From contig BFEA01000027.1 of assembly GCA_003427395.1 (NCBI GenBank), positions 23,591 to 60,454 of the forward strand: a stretch of 36,864 nucleotides of DNA, given 5' to 3'. Below the pieces are notes generated by a model, which saw only the letters and a list, made by a program, of their open reading frames with translations, did no database searches and had not been told where the DNA came from. Origin of the DNA: Chara braunii (taxonomy: Eukaryota; Streptophyta; Charophyceae; Charales; Characeae). This document shows, one piece after another, positions 20,686-29,192 of this stretch. Position numbers and translations under genes: made by a program. How positions within the stretch are numbered: position 1 is the stretch's first letter; the number at the start of each line of letters is the position of its first letter.

Positions 20686-20775
20686 AAACCCGTAGAGGGA
20701 TTTCTGCCCTCCTGAGGATTCCGTCACGCGGACGGAGGAAACTCGTAGAGGGATTTCTGCCCTCCTGAGGATCCC
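20686..20775. repeat. 53-bp tandem duplication
   Basis: CGTAGAGGGATTTCTGCCCT followed by CCTGAGGAT occurs at 20691 and 20744, nearly identical over about 37 bp. Confidence 0.9.
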
Positions 20776-21046
20776 TCTGCGTTGCCAAGCATTTCCGGGA
20801 GAAGGTGGCTATGGTGGAGAATAGACCAGTGAGAGGGGAGATCGGGTGAACGGTATGAAAGAGAGGTACGAGCAAGGGGCAGAGGCCCTGGAAAGCAGTG
20901 TTCATGGTTGTTTGTTGAGCTCCTGTACCTGCGAAGGGTGTGGACGGCTGTGAGCGTACAATTTTGTGCTTTTGTTTGTAAAAAAGTGTTTCATTCGCTC
21001 ATTCTTTTTGTGGCCCCCCTTTTTCCTTTTCTTTTTTTTTTGCCGT

Positions 21047-21196
21047 TTTCCTGCTTGTTGTTTTGTGCCCCCCCCTTTTCCCTTTTCTTTTTTTCGGTTT
21101 TACGTCCCCCCTTTTTTCGTTCTCCTGTCGTAAAAGAGAAAAGGGAAAAGCGAAAAAAAGAATAGGGGTGCATAAAACAACAGCCAACCAGGAAAA
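21047..21196. repeat. Imperfect foldback in polypyrimidine/polypurine DNA
   Basis: The left arm (CCTGCTTGTTGTTTTGTGCC through TTTTCGGTTTTACG) mirrors the right arm (CGTAAAAGAGAAAAGGG through GCATAAAACAACAGCCAACC) with several indels. The arms are strongly pyrimidine-rich and purine-rich, so part of the pairing is low-complexity. Confidence 0.6.
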
Positions 21197-21805
21197 AGGG
21201 AAAAAAAAAAAAAGGCGCCCGCATATCGGATGGCTCTCCTCTGAGATGTTCATCCTGTCAACACCCGCCGTGTGCCCCGCCCCCATGGCACACTGTGAAC
21301 ATTTCGCTACGCACGCCCCTCTGCACACTCCCCCGCCCTCAATTGCCTTCATCTGCCGGCCCTCACCAAAACTTCGACCCGAATCCAGTGCACAGCTGAA
21401 TCTGACCATGGACCTTCCCCCCATGTCCAATGCTGATTAAGGGATAGGATATGAGGTTGCGCTCTCCGGGAGTGTTGCTGATACTCTTTCCATTCTCATT
21501 ATTATTTTTTTCTCTTCCTTCCTCCTCTTCCTTTTGTGTTCTGTAATGTAAACACAAATTGAGTTTTCCACCATGGATCGACTATGGATCTTAAAATAAT
21601 ACGAGATGAAGGAGGAAACGATACTTATGGCGAGATAAGTAAGAGGAAAGCTATGCTAGACTCAGGATCCTTGACGTAATAGCCTTCCTCTTCCCTGCAC
21701 TCCAACTAATCTAAATCCGCTCTTTTCTTATCCTGTATACTTCGTGATTTATATCTGGACGTGATGCTTGCTTGAGCTTTGATCTTCAAATGAGAGCACC
21801 ACAGT
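21197..21805. other. No gene seen
   Basis: Mixed non-coding sequence with short unsupported ORFs on both strands. Confidence 0.4.
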
Positions 21806-22205
21806 CACTGTGGTGCAAAAAAAGAAGCGAAGACGAAGCGCAAAGAAGGTGAAGAACCAAGCGATGGAGGAAGCAATTAAGAAAGCAAACAGGAAGGAGG
21901 CAAGACATAAGAAAAGGAGGAAGATGCAAACAAGCAAGCAATCAAGGACGAAACGAAGCAAAAAAGCAAACAAACAAAGGAAGACGGCAACAAACAAGGA
22001 AGGAGAACCAACAAAGGAAGTGCGCAGCCAAAGAAGCAAGGAGGGATCCAGACTAAAACATGGAAGCAAACAAGGAGGCACGCATAGGAGCCCAGCAAGC
22101 AAAGAAGCAATCAATCAAACATGCAAGCAAACAACAAGGAAAGCAACCCAGTGAAGAAGTAAGGCAGCAAACATGCAAGAACCAAGAATGCAAGCGCACA
22201 AAGTA
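21806..22205. repeat. T-poor AAGC/AAAC-rich tract, copy 1
   Basis: For 400 bp the plus strand is built of A, G and C with very little T, in degenerate AAGCAAACAAGC-like words. The lysine-rich frame on the plus strand and the leucine/phenylalanine-rich frames on the minus are consequences of this. A related tract lies at 23230-23405. Both adjoin TCCAGA/TCCGGA-rich sequence (22215-22300 and 23085-23215). Confidence 0.8.
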
Positions 22206-22432
22206 TCATGGCAGCGAACTGGACACCCAGGCAGGGATTTAGACCATCCAGTATCTGGATCAGCTGTCTGGATCCCTGTCCAGATGGCCTGGTGTTTTGG
22301 GTAGGCTGAACTCTTTTTTGGCCAGCCCAGGTCATTTCCTTGCACACTAGGCCTCCAGGCAAAAAAATTACGGCCCATTTTCCTGGCCCATTCAGGATCC
22401 TCAACAGGGCCGGAAAATAGGCCTTATTCTTG

Positions 22433-22668
22433 TTAAACCACCAGTACTTGGCCCAGCTATCGATGTCAAGGCTGAAAACGGGCTGTGCACCGTTTCGTGC
22501 CGACCTGCCAGCGCAACAAAAACAATTTGTTTTGGCTGGTGGCGGCAGCCTTTGAGGGCCGGTACCCCGAGCCGCCAGAAGTTGCGGGGCGTTAACGACA
22601 ACGGCCCGCGGCCGATGTATGGGCCAAGTACTGGTGGCCGATGTATGAGCCAAGTACTGGTGGTTTAA
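22433..22668. mobile_element. TTAA-flanked MITE, copy 2
   Basis: A 228-bp element (22437-22664) has perfect 16-bp terminal inverted repeats ACCACCAGTACTTGGC, flanked by TTAA on both sides (22433-22436, 22665-22668). Its right terminus is duplicated in tandem inside the element (TGGGCCAAGTACTGGTGG near 22619). A related copy with the same first 11 bases is at 11226-11410. TTAA target duplication is characteristic of the piggyBac superfamily. Since TTAA is its own reverse complement it could instead be part of the TIR. No transposase is encoded. Confidence 0.8.
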
Positions 22669-22915
22669 TTCTTTCGTTTTGCAAAACTTTTCAGAGATCC
22701 AAACATCCCAGTAGGGGTGAGGGCGGGTGCTAGTGGGTTGTAATGGCAAACATAGTGAGGGTGGCCTACCCACTACGCGCTTGGAATTCAAACTTTGAAG
22801 CATATCTGCTAAACACCTTCCGTCTACCCCCTCAAAGTGGAAGCTTTCATGGCGTTGTGCCATCACCGCGAGTTGCAGGGGAAACAACTGTACCCAGGTC
22901 GTTCCTTTGCGTCTT

Positions 22916-23090
22916 CTGCATCCTCCTCATGTCTTCCTCCTCCTCCTCCTTTTCCTCATCTTCTTCCTGCTCCTCCTCCCCTTATCTTCATCATTTATCT
23001 CATTTGTCAAGTTCCCGTGTCACGTCCTCCTCGTTCTCGTCTATCTCCTTTCTCACCATATCACCTCTCTCCTTTTTTTATTTTATTTTA
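22916..23090. repeat. (TCC)n-rich pyrimidine tract
   Basis: Irregular TCC/TTCC-rich sequence. The serine- and proline-rich reading frames over it are low-complexity artefacts. Confidence 0.7.
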
Positions 23091-23229
23091 ATCCAGACAT
23101 ATCCAATGATCCGGACAGGTACATCTGGACATGTCCGGATGATCCGGAAATGTCCAGGTTTCCAGACAACCGGATCGAGCTGGTCAGTGTCTGGCCCTAT
23201 CTGGCGTCCGGTTGACTCATCTGCCGTTG

Positions 23230-23405
23230 TCAAGCAAAAAACCAAGAACGCAAACACAGAAAGCAAACAAGCCTTGGGACACCAGAAGACAAGATACAAA
23301 GAAGGAAGCAAGCAAGCCAGTGGAGAACGAGAAACCAAGCAACAGAGGAATCAAGCAAGCAAGCATTCAAACAAGCAATCAAACAAGCAAAGAAAGTAGC
23401 AAGCA
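23230..23405. repeat. T-poor AAGC-rich tract, copy 2
   Basis: Degenerate AAGCAAGCAAG words continue, with the shared phrase ACCAAGAAYGCAA also present in the tract near 22180. It is low-complexity and not coding. Confidence 0.75.
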
Positions 23406-23409
23406 AGCA

Positions 23410-23785
23410 AGTAAGGGACTCTTGTGGGGGGGGGGGGGATGAAAGGACGGGAAGGGAGGGTGGAAAGGGGAGGGAGGGAGGAAGAGGAAGGACGGAAGGG
23501 AAGCGAGGGAGGTAGAGAGGGAAACGTAAGAGGGAGAGGAATAGGGAGGGAGGGGGGGGGAGGGAGGCGGAGGGAGAGGGAGGGAAGGGGGGAGTGAGGA
23601 AGGAGGGAGCGAGAGAAGCAAGGAGGGGAGGTAGGAAGGAAGGAAGGAAGAAAGGAAATAGAAGGAACAAACGGAAAACGGAAGGAAGGAAGGGAGGAAG
23701 GGAGGAAGGAAGGAAGGAAGGAAGGAGGGGAAACAAAGGAAGGCAATGGAGGGAAGAATGGATGGAGTAAAGGAGGGAGCAAGGA
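23410..23785. repeat. Polypurine tract (GGGA/GGAA)n, about 375 bp
   Basis: The plus strand is almost all purine, mainly GGGAGG and GGAAGGAA words, with very few pyrimidines. Long S/P/L-rich frames on the minus strand come only from this composition. Confidence 0.95.
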
Positions 23786-23964
23786 GGCTTTGCATACCTC
23801 ATTCAACTGAATGTCCAATTCAGTCAGAACAATAATAATGACTGCGTCGGTGTGGACAGTCATTGGCAGGAATACCTCCATTAGTATGATTTTGCAGCAA
23901 ATTTTCTCTTTTTTTTGCTTGCCTTCAAATATCGACGAACGCAAACTGGAAAAGTCGAATTGTA

Positions 23965-24086
23965 CGCGTTCAGTGCGAGGGAGGGAGGAAGGAAGGAAGG
24001 AAGAAAAGGAGGACAGGAGGAAGCGAGGAAGGGAGGAAGATGGGGAGGGAAGGAGGATCGAAAGGAGAGGAGGAGCGAGGAAGAAC
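23965..24086. repeat. Second polypurine tract
   Basis: GAAGGAAGGAAG followed by AGGAGG/GGAGGA words on the plus strand, 180 bp after the first tract. Confidence 0.9.
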
Positions 24087-24116
24087 TGACATTTCGTTAA
24101 AAGCAACGTTTCTTTT

Positions 24117-24440
24117 AAATTGCACAAAATTATATGTCCAAAACTTTCCAGGTTTTTTGCATGTTTTGAAACCCATACTACTAAACACCTAAAGGAATGT
24201 TGTTTGACGAACGATATTCCTTTGCCATTAGATCATAATAAAATGTATAGAGCGTAAAACTAAATCACGCCTCAGAGAGTCAGAGTGTTGTTTACGCTTG
24301 CAGCCGGGAAAAAATCACTTAAGGAATGTTGTTCATTAAACCGCATTCCTTCTAGCCTCCAGGTGTGTAGTAGTATGGGTTTGAAAAAATATGCAAAAAA
24401 AAAGGCAGGGAAAATTGGGACATTTAACTTCGTGCAATTT
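24117..24440. mobile_element. Foldback element, about 120-bp arms
   Basis: The left arm (24117-24232) begins AAATTGCAC and runs through AAACCCATACTACTAAACAC to CGATATTCCTTT. The right arm (24319-24440) is its reverse complement (AAGGAATGTTGTTCATTAAA, GTAGTAGTATGGGTTT, GTGCAATTT) with perhaps 20-25 percent divergence. The loop is about 86 bp. It is non-coding. The long arms and short loop suit a foldback transposon or MITE. A poly(T) adjoins the right end. Confidence 0.75.
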
Positions 24441-24636
24441 TTTTTTTTTTCAACCACCACTACCTCCGGTCCTGTTTTTGCTGACCCTGACTTTCACTGC
24501 GCACCGAGTTTTGTTGAGCCTGGGTTCCATTTGTTTCTTTTCTGGTACTCTCCTGAAAAAAGAAAAGAGAAAAAAAGCACGGCCAGACTTCCAAAAAACG
24601 ACCCGCTCGCAGCACTTTCAAAAAAAAAAAAAAAAA

Positions 24637-25134
24637 NNNNNNNNNNNNNNNNNNNNNNNNNNNNNNNNNNNNNNNNNNNNNNNNNNNNNNNNNNNNNNNN
24701 NNNNNNNNNNNNNNNNNNNNNNNNNNNNNNNNNNNNNNNNNNNNNNNNNNNNNNNNNNNNNNNNNNNNNNNNNNNNNNNNNNNNNNNNNNNNNNNNNNNN
24801 NNNNNNNNNNNNNNNNNNNNNNNNNNNNNNNNNNNNNNNNNNNNNNNNNNNNNNNNNNNNNNNNNNNNNNNNNNNNNNNNNNNNNNNNNNNNNNNNNNNN
24901 NNNNNNNNNNNNNNNNNNNNNNNNNNNNNNNNNNNNNNNNNNNNNNNNNNNNNNNNNNNNNNNNNNNNNNNNNNNNNNNNNNNNNNNNNNNNNNNNNNNN
25001 NNNNNNNNNNNNNNNNNNNNNNNNNNNNNNNNNNNNNNNNNNNNNNNNNNNNNNNNNNNNNNNNNNNNNNNNNNNNNNNNNNNNNNNNNNNNNNNNNNNN
25101 NNNNNNNNNNNNNNNNNNNNNNNNNNNNNNNNNN
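24637..25134. other. Assembly gap (498 N)
   Basis: The run of N follows 17 A and precedes CCTTGAG. The gap size may be estimated. Reading frames across it are meaningless. Confidence 1.
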
Positions 25135-25194
25135 CCTTGAGATTCCATCCTCGAAGTTACCTGACCCAGGTAAATTCAGAGTTACTGTCACTTG

Positions 25195-25262
25195 TCACAC
25201 CGTTCGAAATCAGGTCTGTCTGTATTTCAACAGTTCATGCATGCACCAACTGAGCTAGGCCA
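25195..25262 (-). mobile_element. tRNA-like head, probable SINE
   Basis: On the minus strand TAGCTCAGTTGG (25257-25246) is a perfect A box and ATTTCGAACGG (25210-25200) is a near-perfect B box, 35 bases apart, as in tRNA genes and tRNA-derived SINEs. The sequence between does not make a clear cloverleaf acceptor stem, so a SINE head is more likely than a tRNA gene. The body would run downstream on the minus strand into the N gap. Confidence 0.6.
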
Positions 25263-25277
25263 GTTGGTCTACCCCGG

Positions 25278-25309
25278 CTTTCTTCTTCTTCTTCTTCTTC
25301 TTCTTCTTC

Positions 25310-25340
<31 letters not shown>

Positions 25341-25349
25341 TGTGTGTGT
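25278..25349. repeat. (CTT)n-poly(T)-(GT)n microsatellite
   Basis: About nine CTT units, about 19 T, then about 11 GT units. Confidence 0.98.
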
Positions 25350-25409
25350 TTTTCAAGCTTCAAGAAGAAAGGAATTCAAGAGAGAAAAATACTCGCCAGC
25401 TAGATAACT

Positions 25410-26040
25410 ATGAGCCAACACAAATTGAGTTGACTGACAGATCAGGTTCACGTCAACGAATGACTACGAGTCAACACAAGTGAGTTGACCAACGGGTCGG
25501 GTTCATGGCAAGACAAACGTCAAGGAACATCGTCGCTGGATCGTATCGTCGCTGGATCGTATCGTCGCTGGATCGGAAGTACCGACTCAACAAGAAAATT
25601 CAGTTGACGGTCCGATCGGGTTCACGGAAAGAGAAGAGTTATAGACCAAAAAAGTCAACGAAGATCGTGGTTCCTGGCTGATAACCGCGAGTCAACAGAA
25701 AGTGAGTTGACCGAAAGACCCCCGTTCGAGTCAACACGGAGACCCCCAAAATCAAACGAACATCGTTGCTATATAGATCGCAAGTACTACTCAACACGAT
25801 TGAGTTGACCGACAGATCGGCGTTCACGAACAAACGTTGACCGAAAGTCAACGAACATGGTCGCTGATTAATAACTACTACGAGTCAAAAGAGATTTAAC
25901 TTTACCGACGGATCGAGCTCGGTTGTCCTCACCTTGTCCAGTTGACCAACGTTGACCAACGTTGACCGACGTCGATTAACTAACGTGGACCGACGTTGAC
26001 CGACGTTGACCGACGTCGATTAACTACCACGGTTAATCAC
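25410..26040. repeat. TTGAC (W-box core) repeat array
   Basis: A degenerate unit of roughly 50-120 bp, with GAGTCAACA...TGAGTTGACC-AC-GATCGGGTTCA, recurs near 25415, 25467, 25580, 25689, 25794 and 25880. It contains 48 bp of a perfect 16-bp tandem (ATCGTCGCTGGATCGT, 25529-25576, last base changed). At 25941-26030 it ends in 10-bp units GTTGACCAAC/GTTGACCGAC punctuated by GTCGATTAACTA. TTGACC and its complement GGTCAA/GTCAA occur about 20 times. TTGAC(C/T) is the WRKY-binding W box, but binding is only inferred and no gene is seen beside it. Confidence 0.75.
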
Positions 26041-26520
26041 AACTCGTTGAATGACCTTCACAAGTTCGACAGATGAATCAGAGAACTCGGAACGTACCGA
26101 TCACTCTGCAATTATGAATGCTGCTGCAGTGACCCTGACCGGGCTGACCCCTGTTGTCGTGATCACCTCGTCCTCCCCGCCCTCCTGGGCCCTTTGACCT
26201 GCCAGTGCTGCTGCCACCGGGCAGGGCACCCTCTGCTGCCCCGTTCCTTACTGCCTTATGGTCCATGTCCTTCCTAAGTAGTAACCCCCTTTCACCCTCG
26301 ACCTGGTATGTTATCGTGTATAGTACAATCCCCGCTCGTCTTCTTTTGTTGTCCGCGCTTATCTTTCCCCGAAAAGTGCATCATGACGTCAGAAGGTAGC
26401 TGACCTTATTTCTACCTTTTCCTCTCCATCCCGTTCTGGTAAATGGGCCCAAAACAAAAGTACCGACCTACGTGGACAGTGCAAAACCATGTGTGTACTA
26501 TCCCAGAGGACCGTACACAT
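26041..26520. other. No gene seen
   Basis: Mixed sequence with short frames on both strands but no recognisable domain. A (TA)n of about nine units follows at 26525-26542. Confidence 0.4.
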
Positions 26521-26659
26521 GACGATATATATATATATATATGTTTATATTTATATAATTTGGACCATTTCTTCTCGATAGGGAAACTATGCGGGAGTCA
26601 CGAAAAAAGAGTTATAATCGCACTATGGGCCAAGATACAGTTTCGAATTGCAGTTCGGG

Positions 26660-26727
26660 TTGACGTCAATGACGACGCTGAGGACACCTCTACGCTCTCA
26701 CTCCCTCAGCATCGTCGTTGACGTCAA
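26660..26727. repeat. Hairpin with TGACGTCA in both arms
   Basis: The 24-bp arms 26660-26683 and 26704-26727 pair with two mismatches around a 20-base loop. Each arm carries TTGACGTCAA, the palindromic bZIP (TGA/CRE-type) site. It may be a foldback or a regulatory relic. Confidence 0.8.
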
Positions 26728-26820
26728 TGGATCGAGTCCCCCGGCAGGCCGACGGCGGCGACTCCGTCGGGGATCTCCATCTCGACAGTCTCGATGCCAT
26801 CGATCACGGTCGCCCGAAAG

Positions 26821-26893
26821 ACAGATCTCTTATTCCACTTTGGGGCAACAGAGAGATAGGGGGCCCAGCAGAAAAGTGGAATAAGCGATCTGT
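26821..26893. repeat. 21-bp inverted repeat
   Basis: ACAGATCTCTTATTCCACTT at 26821 pairs with the complement at 26873-26893 with one mismatch. The loop is 31 bases. It lies 94 bp from the previous hairpin. Confidence 0.8.
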
Positions 26894-26999
26894 TCCCGGC
26901 TATGGATAGAATGAATCAGAAACCCGACATCCTACGATGCAGCGCCAAAAATATATCACGGCTTTTTCTTGCCCCACCGAAATTGTAACGATACAGAGG

Positions 27000-27075
27000 A
27001 GATTGCATGACCCCCCCTTAAACCCCCCCCCCATGCCCCCGCCTTCCCCCCCCTTTCCCCCCCCCTCCTTCTTTC
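27000..27075. repeat. C-rich low-complexity tract
   Basis: CCCCCC runs broken by single T or A. On the minus strand they give several G runs, so a G-quadruplex is possible. The glycine-rich minus frame is an artefact. Confidence 0.8.
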
Positions 27076-27339
27076 GCAAGGATGACACACAGAAGCATGA
27101 AAAAGCACAAATGGGACACGTGCTTCGTTCGCTGGCCTTGAGTGTGCGACGGACTAACTGGTTCGGTGGGATTTAAACGATCTCGTCGTTCCACTAAAGA
27201 ACTTGTTGAAACCACCCAAAATAAAGCGCCCATCGGAACTGTTTTTAAGACCCAGCGTAATATATGGCTGACTCGCACTGGGACGTTTCTTTTTTTTTTT
27301 TTCCCCAGCCCACAATTACAACCCCCCAAACCACGCCAC

Positions 27340-27400
27340 CCATTTACACACACACACACTCACACACAAACACACATACACACACACACATGCACACACA
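27340..27400. repeat. (CA)n-rich microsatellite
   Basis: Imperfect CA repeat ending 10 bp before the adapter junction. Confidence 0.9.
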
Positions 27401-27409
27401 AATTCACAC

Positions 27410-27447
27410 CTGTCTCTTATACACATCTAGATGTGTATAAGAGACAG
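27410..27447. other. Tn5/Nextera mate-pair junction adapter (artefact)
   Basis: CTGTCTCTTATACACATCT at 27410-27428 is followed directly by its reverse complement at 27429-27447. These are the two 19-bp Tn5 mosaic ends, joined exactly as in the Nextera mate-pair circularisation junction. It is synthetic library sequence left in the assembly, and its translation gives the well-known contaminant peptide SYTHLDVYKRQ. The sequence at 27409 and at 27448 may come from loci kilobases apart. Confidence 0.98.
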
Positions 27448-27713
27448 CCTTATGGCCGTGGCTCCATTTCCATTCTGGGGAGCATCAGTCCGGTTCCTAT
27501 TCCCCCGGCGAAGTCAGGAAACATAATTACATCATAGGACACCCTCACGCTTCCTTCCGTCGGGCCGAAGGAACCCTGACCAGCATTGATTACTCCTGCT
27601 TGGGAAGCAGGTCCGCCCGTGAAAAAGGTCTCAGACTGATACACCCAGGAAAGCCCTTGTGTGACTATGCCCTGAGCGAATCGCACGGATCCGATCGAGT
27701 TAGATCTTAGTAG
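27448..27713 (-). CDS. Unrecognised open frame, cut by the adapter
   Basis: The minus strand is open from a stop at 27716 to the adapter, about 88 codons, with protein-like composition: FAQGIVTQGLSWVYQSETFF, then a G/P-rich turn region, then SVRVSYDVIMFPDF. It looks like a beta-rich globular fragment and not low-complexity sequence. There is no ATG near its start and it is cut on the 3' side at 27448. I do not recognise a family. A capsid-like jelly roll is one thought, without proof. Confidence 0.3.
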
Positions 27714-27741
27714 TTAACCCCCTTTCTAAAAATGCACCCCT

Positions 27742-27744
<3 letters not shown>

Positions 27745-27802
<58 letters not shown>
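27745..27802. repeat. (CT)n microsatellite
   Basis: About 29 CT units. Confidence 0.98.
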
Positions 27803-27805
<3 letters not shown>

Positions 27806-28157
27806 CCAATCTTTTCCCTCGGGAATCTGACGGCGCTCATTCGTTCTAGGGTCAGCCAATTAACGAGCGAGGGGGAAGATACATAACACCACCGTCGTGC
27901 TCTACTGTAGAGTTGCGGGCGGGAAGCGCGGGAAAAGTGGAACTCGTCATTCCTAATTCGAGCGCGCCAAAACAGAAACGAAAACAAAACTCCCTAAAAA
28001 AAAAACAAAAAAAAACGAGAACAACAAAAACGGTCATTCGGCAGCATACGAGATCGGCAGTAGAAACCCCATCATGCGACTGCACAGTAGATTAGACCTC
28101 AAATGTGAGATTCTTTAAGCCTGACGTCAGTTTCGACATTTCCCAATCGTGGCCCTT

Positions 28158-28158
<1 letters not shown>
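27803..28158. other. No gene seen
   Basis: A-rich patch near 27995-28020. No coding or RNA feature is supported. Confidence 0.4.

Positions 28159-28198
<40 letters not shown>
28159..28198. repeat. (GA)n microsatellite
   Basis: About 20 GA units. TGATA and GAGAT short repeats follow at 28277-28311. Confidence 0.98.
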
Positions 28199-28202
<4 letters not shown>

Positions 28203-28815
28203 GGATGATGGACTGCTGTTTCAAATTCCAAGAAGAATCTTTAATACTTGCATTTATCATCACACTCGCACACTTTGATATGATATGATATCAGACGAGA
28301 TGAGATGAGATCACACATCACTGCAACTTCACACTGTCACACAAAACTGGAAATAATCACTCGCATGAATATCCATTTCTCGCGAATCATAAAACAATAG
28401 CAAAAGCAGTTCACGAGACCAGGATTTGTTTTTGGCATGAGCGCTCAATTCCAAACGCCTTTGTTGCGTCAAGAAACCCTGCAGCGAACAGCAAAATCTC
28501 ACTGGATATGGCTGCGTCCTGTTTCTTCTCCAGCCAGCGCAAAAAATAGCCGACCTCCAGCCAAAAAAACGAGCAGCCAAATCTCGACGACGACTTCGAG
28601 CTCGGGTCGATCACATATGGCGGGCGTACTATTCCTTTTTTGAAGTCTGTTTTAGAAAAGCGCGATGGCCTTGAGGTATTATCGTGCGACTAACCAGCCC
28701 AGGCAATCTTGTGTCTAATCTGACACAATCTTGTGTTAATCTGACACCCTCAGATTGAGATGGTAGCAGAGGGACCGAGCATCGAGCATGTGGCCAAACG
28801 TTGCCCTCCCCTATG
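28199..28815. other. No gene seen
   Basis: Short ORFs only. Near 28705-28745 AATCTTGTGT-TAATCTGACA is present twice in tandem. Confidence 0.4.
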
Positions 28816-28987
28816 GGCTCTCTCTATGTAGGTGGGGGGCGCCAAGCATGCCCAGGAAGATACATGAGGGCAAATTGAATGGGCATTGAACCCAAATTCA
28901 ATGCCACTTGCGTGGCATACTAACTGAGCTTGTAGGCCGCTGGATGCGCACTATTTTTTGCACTATGTGCAGCTTACAACAATTTTT
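28816..28987 (-). mobile_element. tRNA-derived SINE, copy 2
   Basis: Read on the minus strand, AAGCTCAGTTAGT (A-box-like, near 28930) is followed by the shared core ACGCAAGTGGCATT and GGGTTCAATGCCC (B-box-like, near 28887). It then passes into a 3' body with GGGCATGCTTGGCGCCCCC. It is homologous over its length to copy 3 at 29045-29192, and in the tRNA-like head to copy 1 at 18026. Confidence 0.7.
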
Positions 28988-29044
28988 GACGTCCCTTCAC
29001 TCCGTCGAAGGGGTAATTTAGTAATGCCAATTGGGGGGACCAAC

Positions 29045-29192
29045 GGCCTCTCTCTAACTAGGAAGGGGGCGCCAAGCATGCCCAGGACGGTACATGAGGG
29101 CAGTGGGCATTGAACCCAAGACCTGTTGAATGCCACTTGCGTGCCTCACCAATGGAGTTCGGCCGCTGGATGTGCAGCTTACAACGATTTTT
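29045..29192 (-). mobile_element. tRNA-derived SINE, copy 3
   Basis: Minus strand: CCATTGGTGAGGCACGCAAG, GTGGCATTCAACAGGTCTTG and GGTTCAATGCCC match the head of copy 1, and the body (CATGTACCGTCCTGGGCATG, GGCGCCCCC) matches copy 2. Both minus copies are bordered on the right (29185, 28980) by GCTTACAAC-ATTTTT, which may be the outer end of the family or a shared older duplication. Confidence 0.7.

Noticed and set aside
21810-22154. Lysine-rich 114-codon frame
   Set aside because: Low-complexity AAGC-rich DNA. There is no start context or domain, and the same tract is open in other frames.
23230-24127. Long serine/proline/leucine-rich minus-strand frames (up to 258 codons)
   Set aside because: They are open only because polypurine and T-poor tracts rarely form stop codons.
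24285-25253. Frames of 176-322 codons across the N run
   Set aside because: Mostly translated N, not real.
25195-25262. Functional tRNA gene
   Set aside because: The A and B boxes fit but acceptor and anticodon stems do not pair convincingly. A SINE head is more likely.
27142-27537. 131-codon frame containing SYTHLDVYKRQ
   Set aside because: It is read through the Nextera adapter and a CA repeat; a sequencing artefact.
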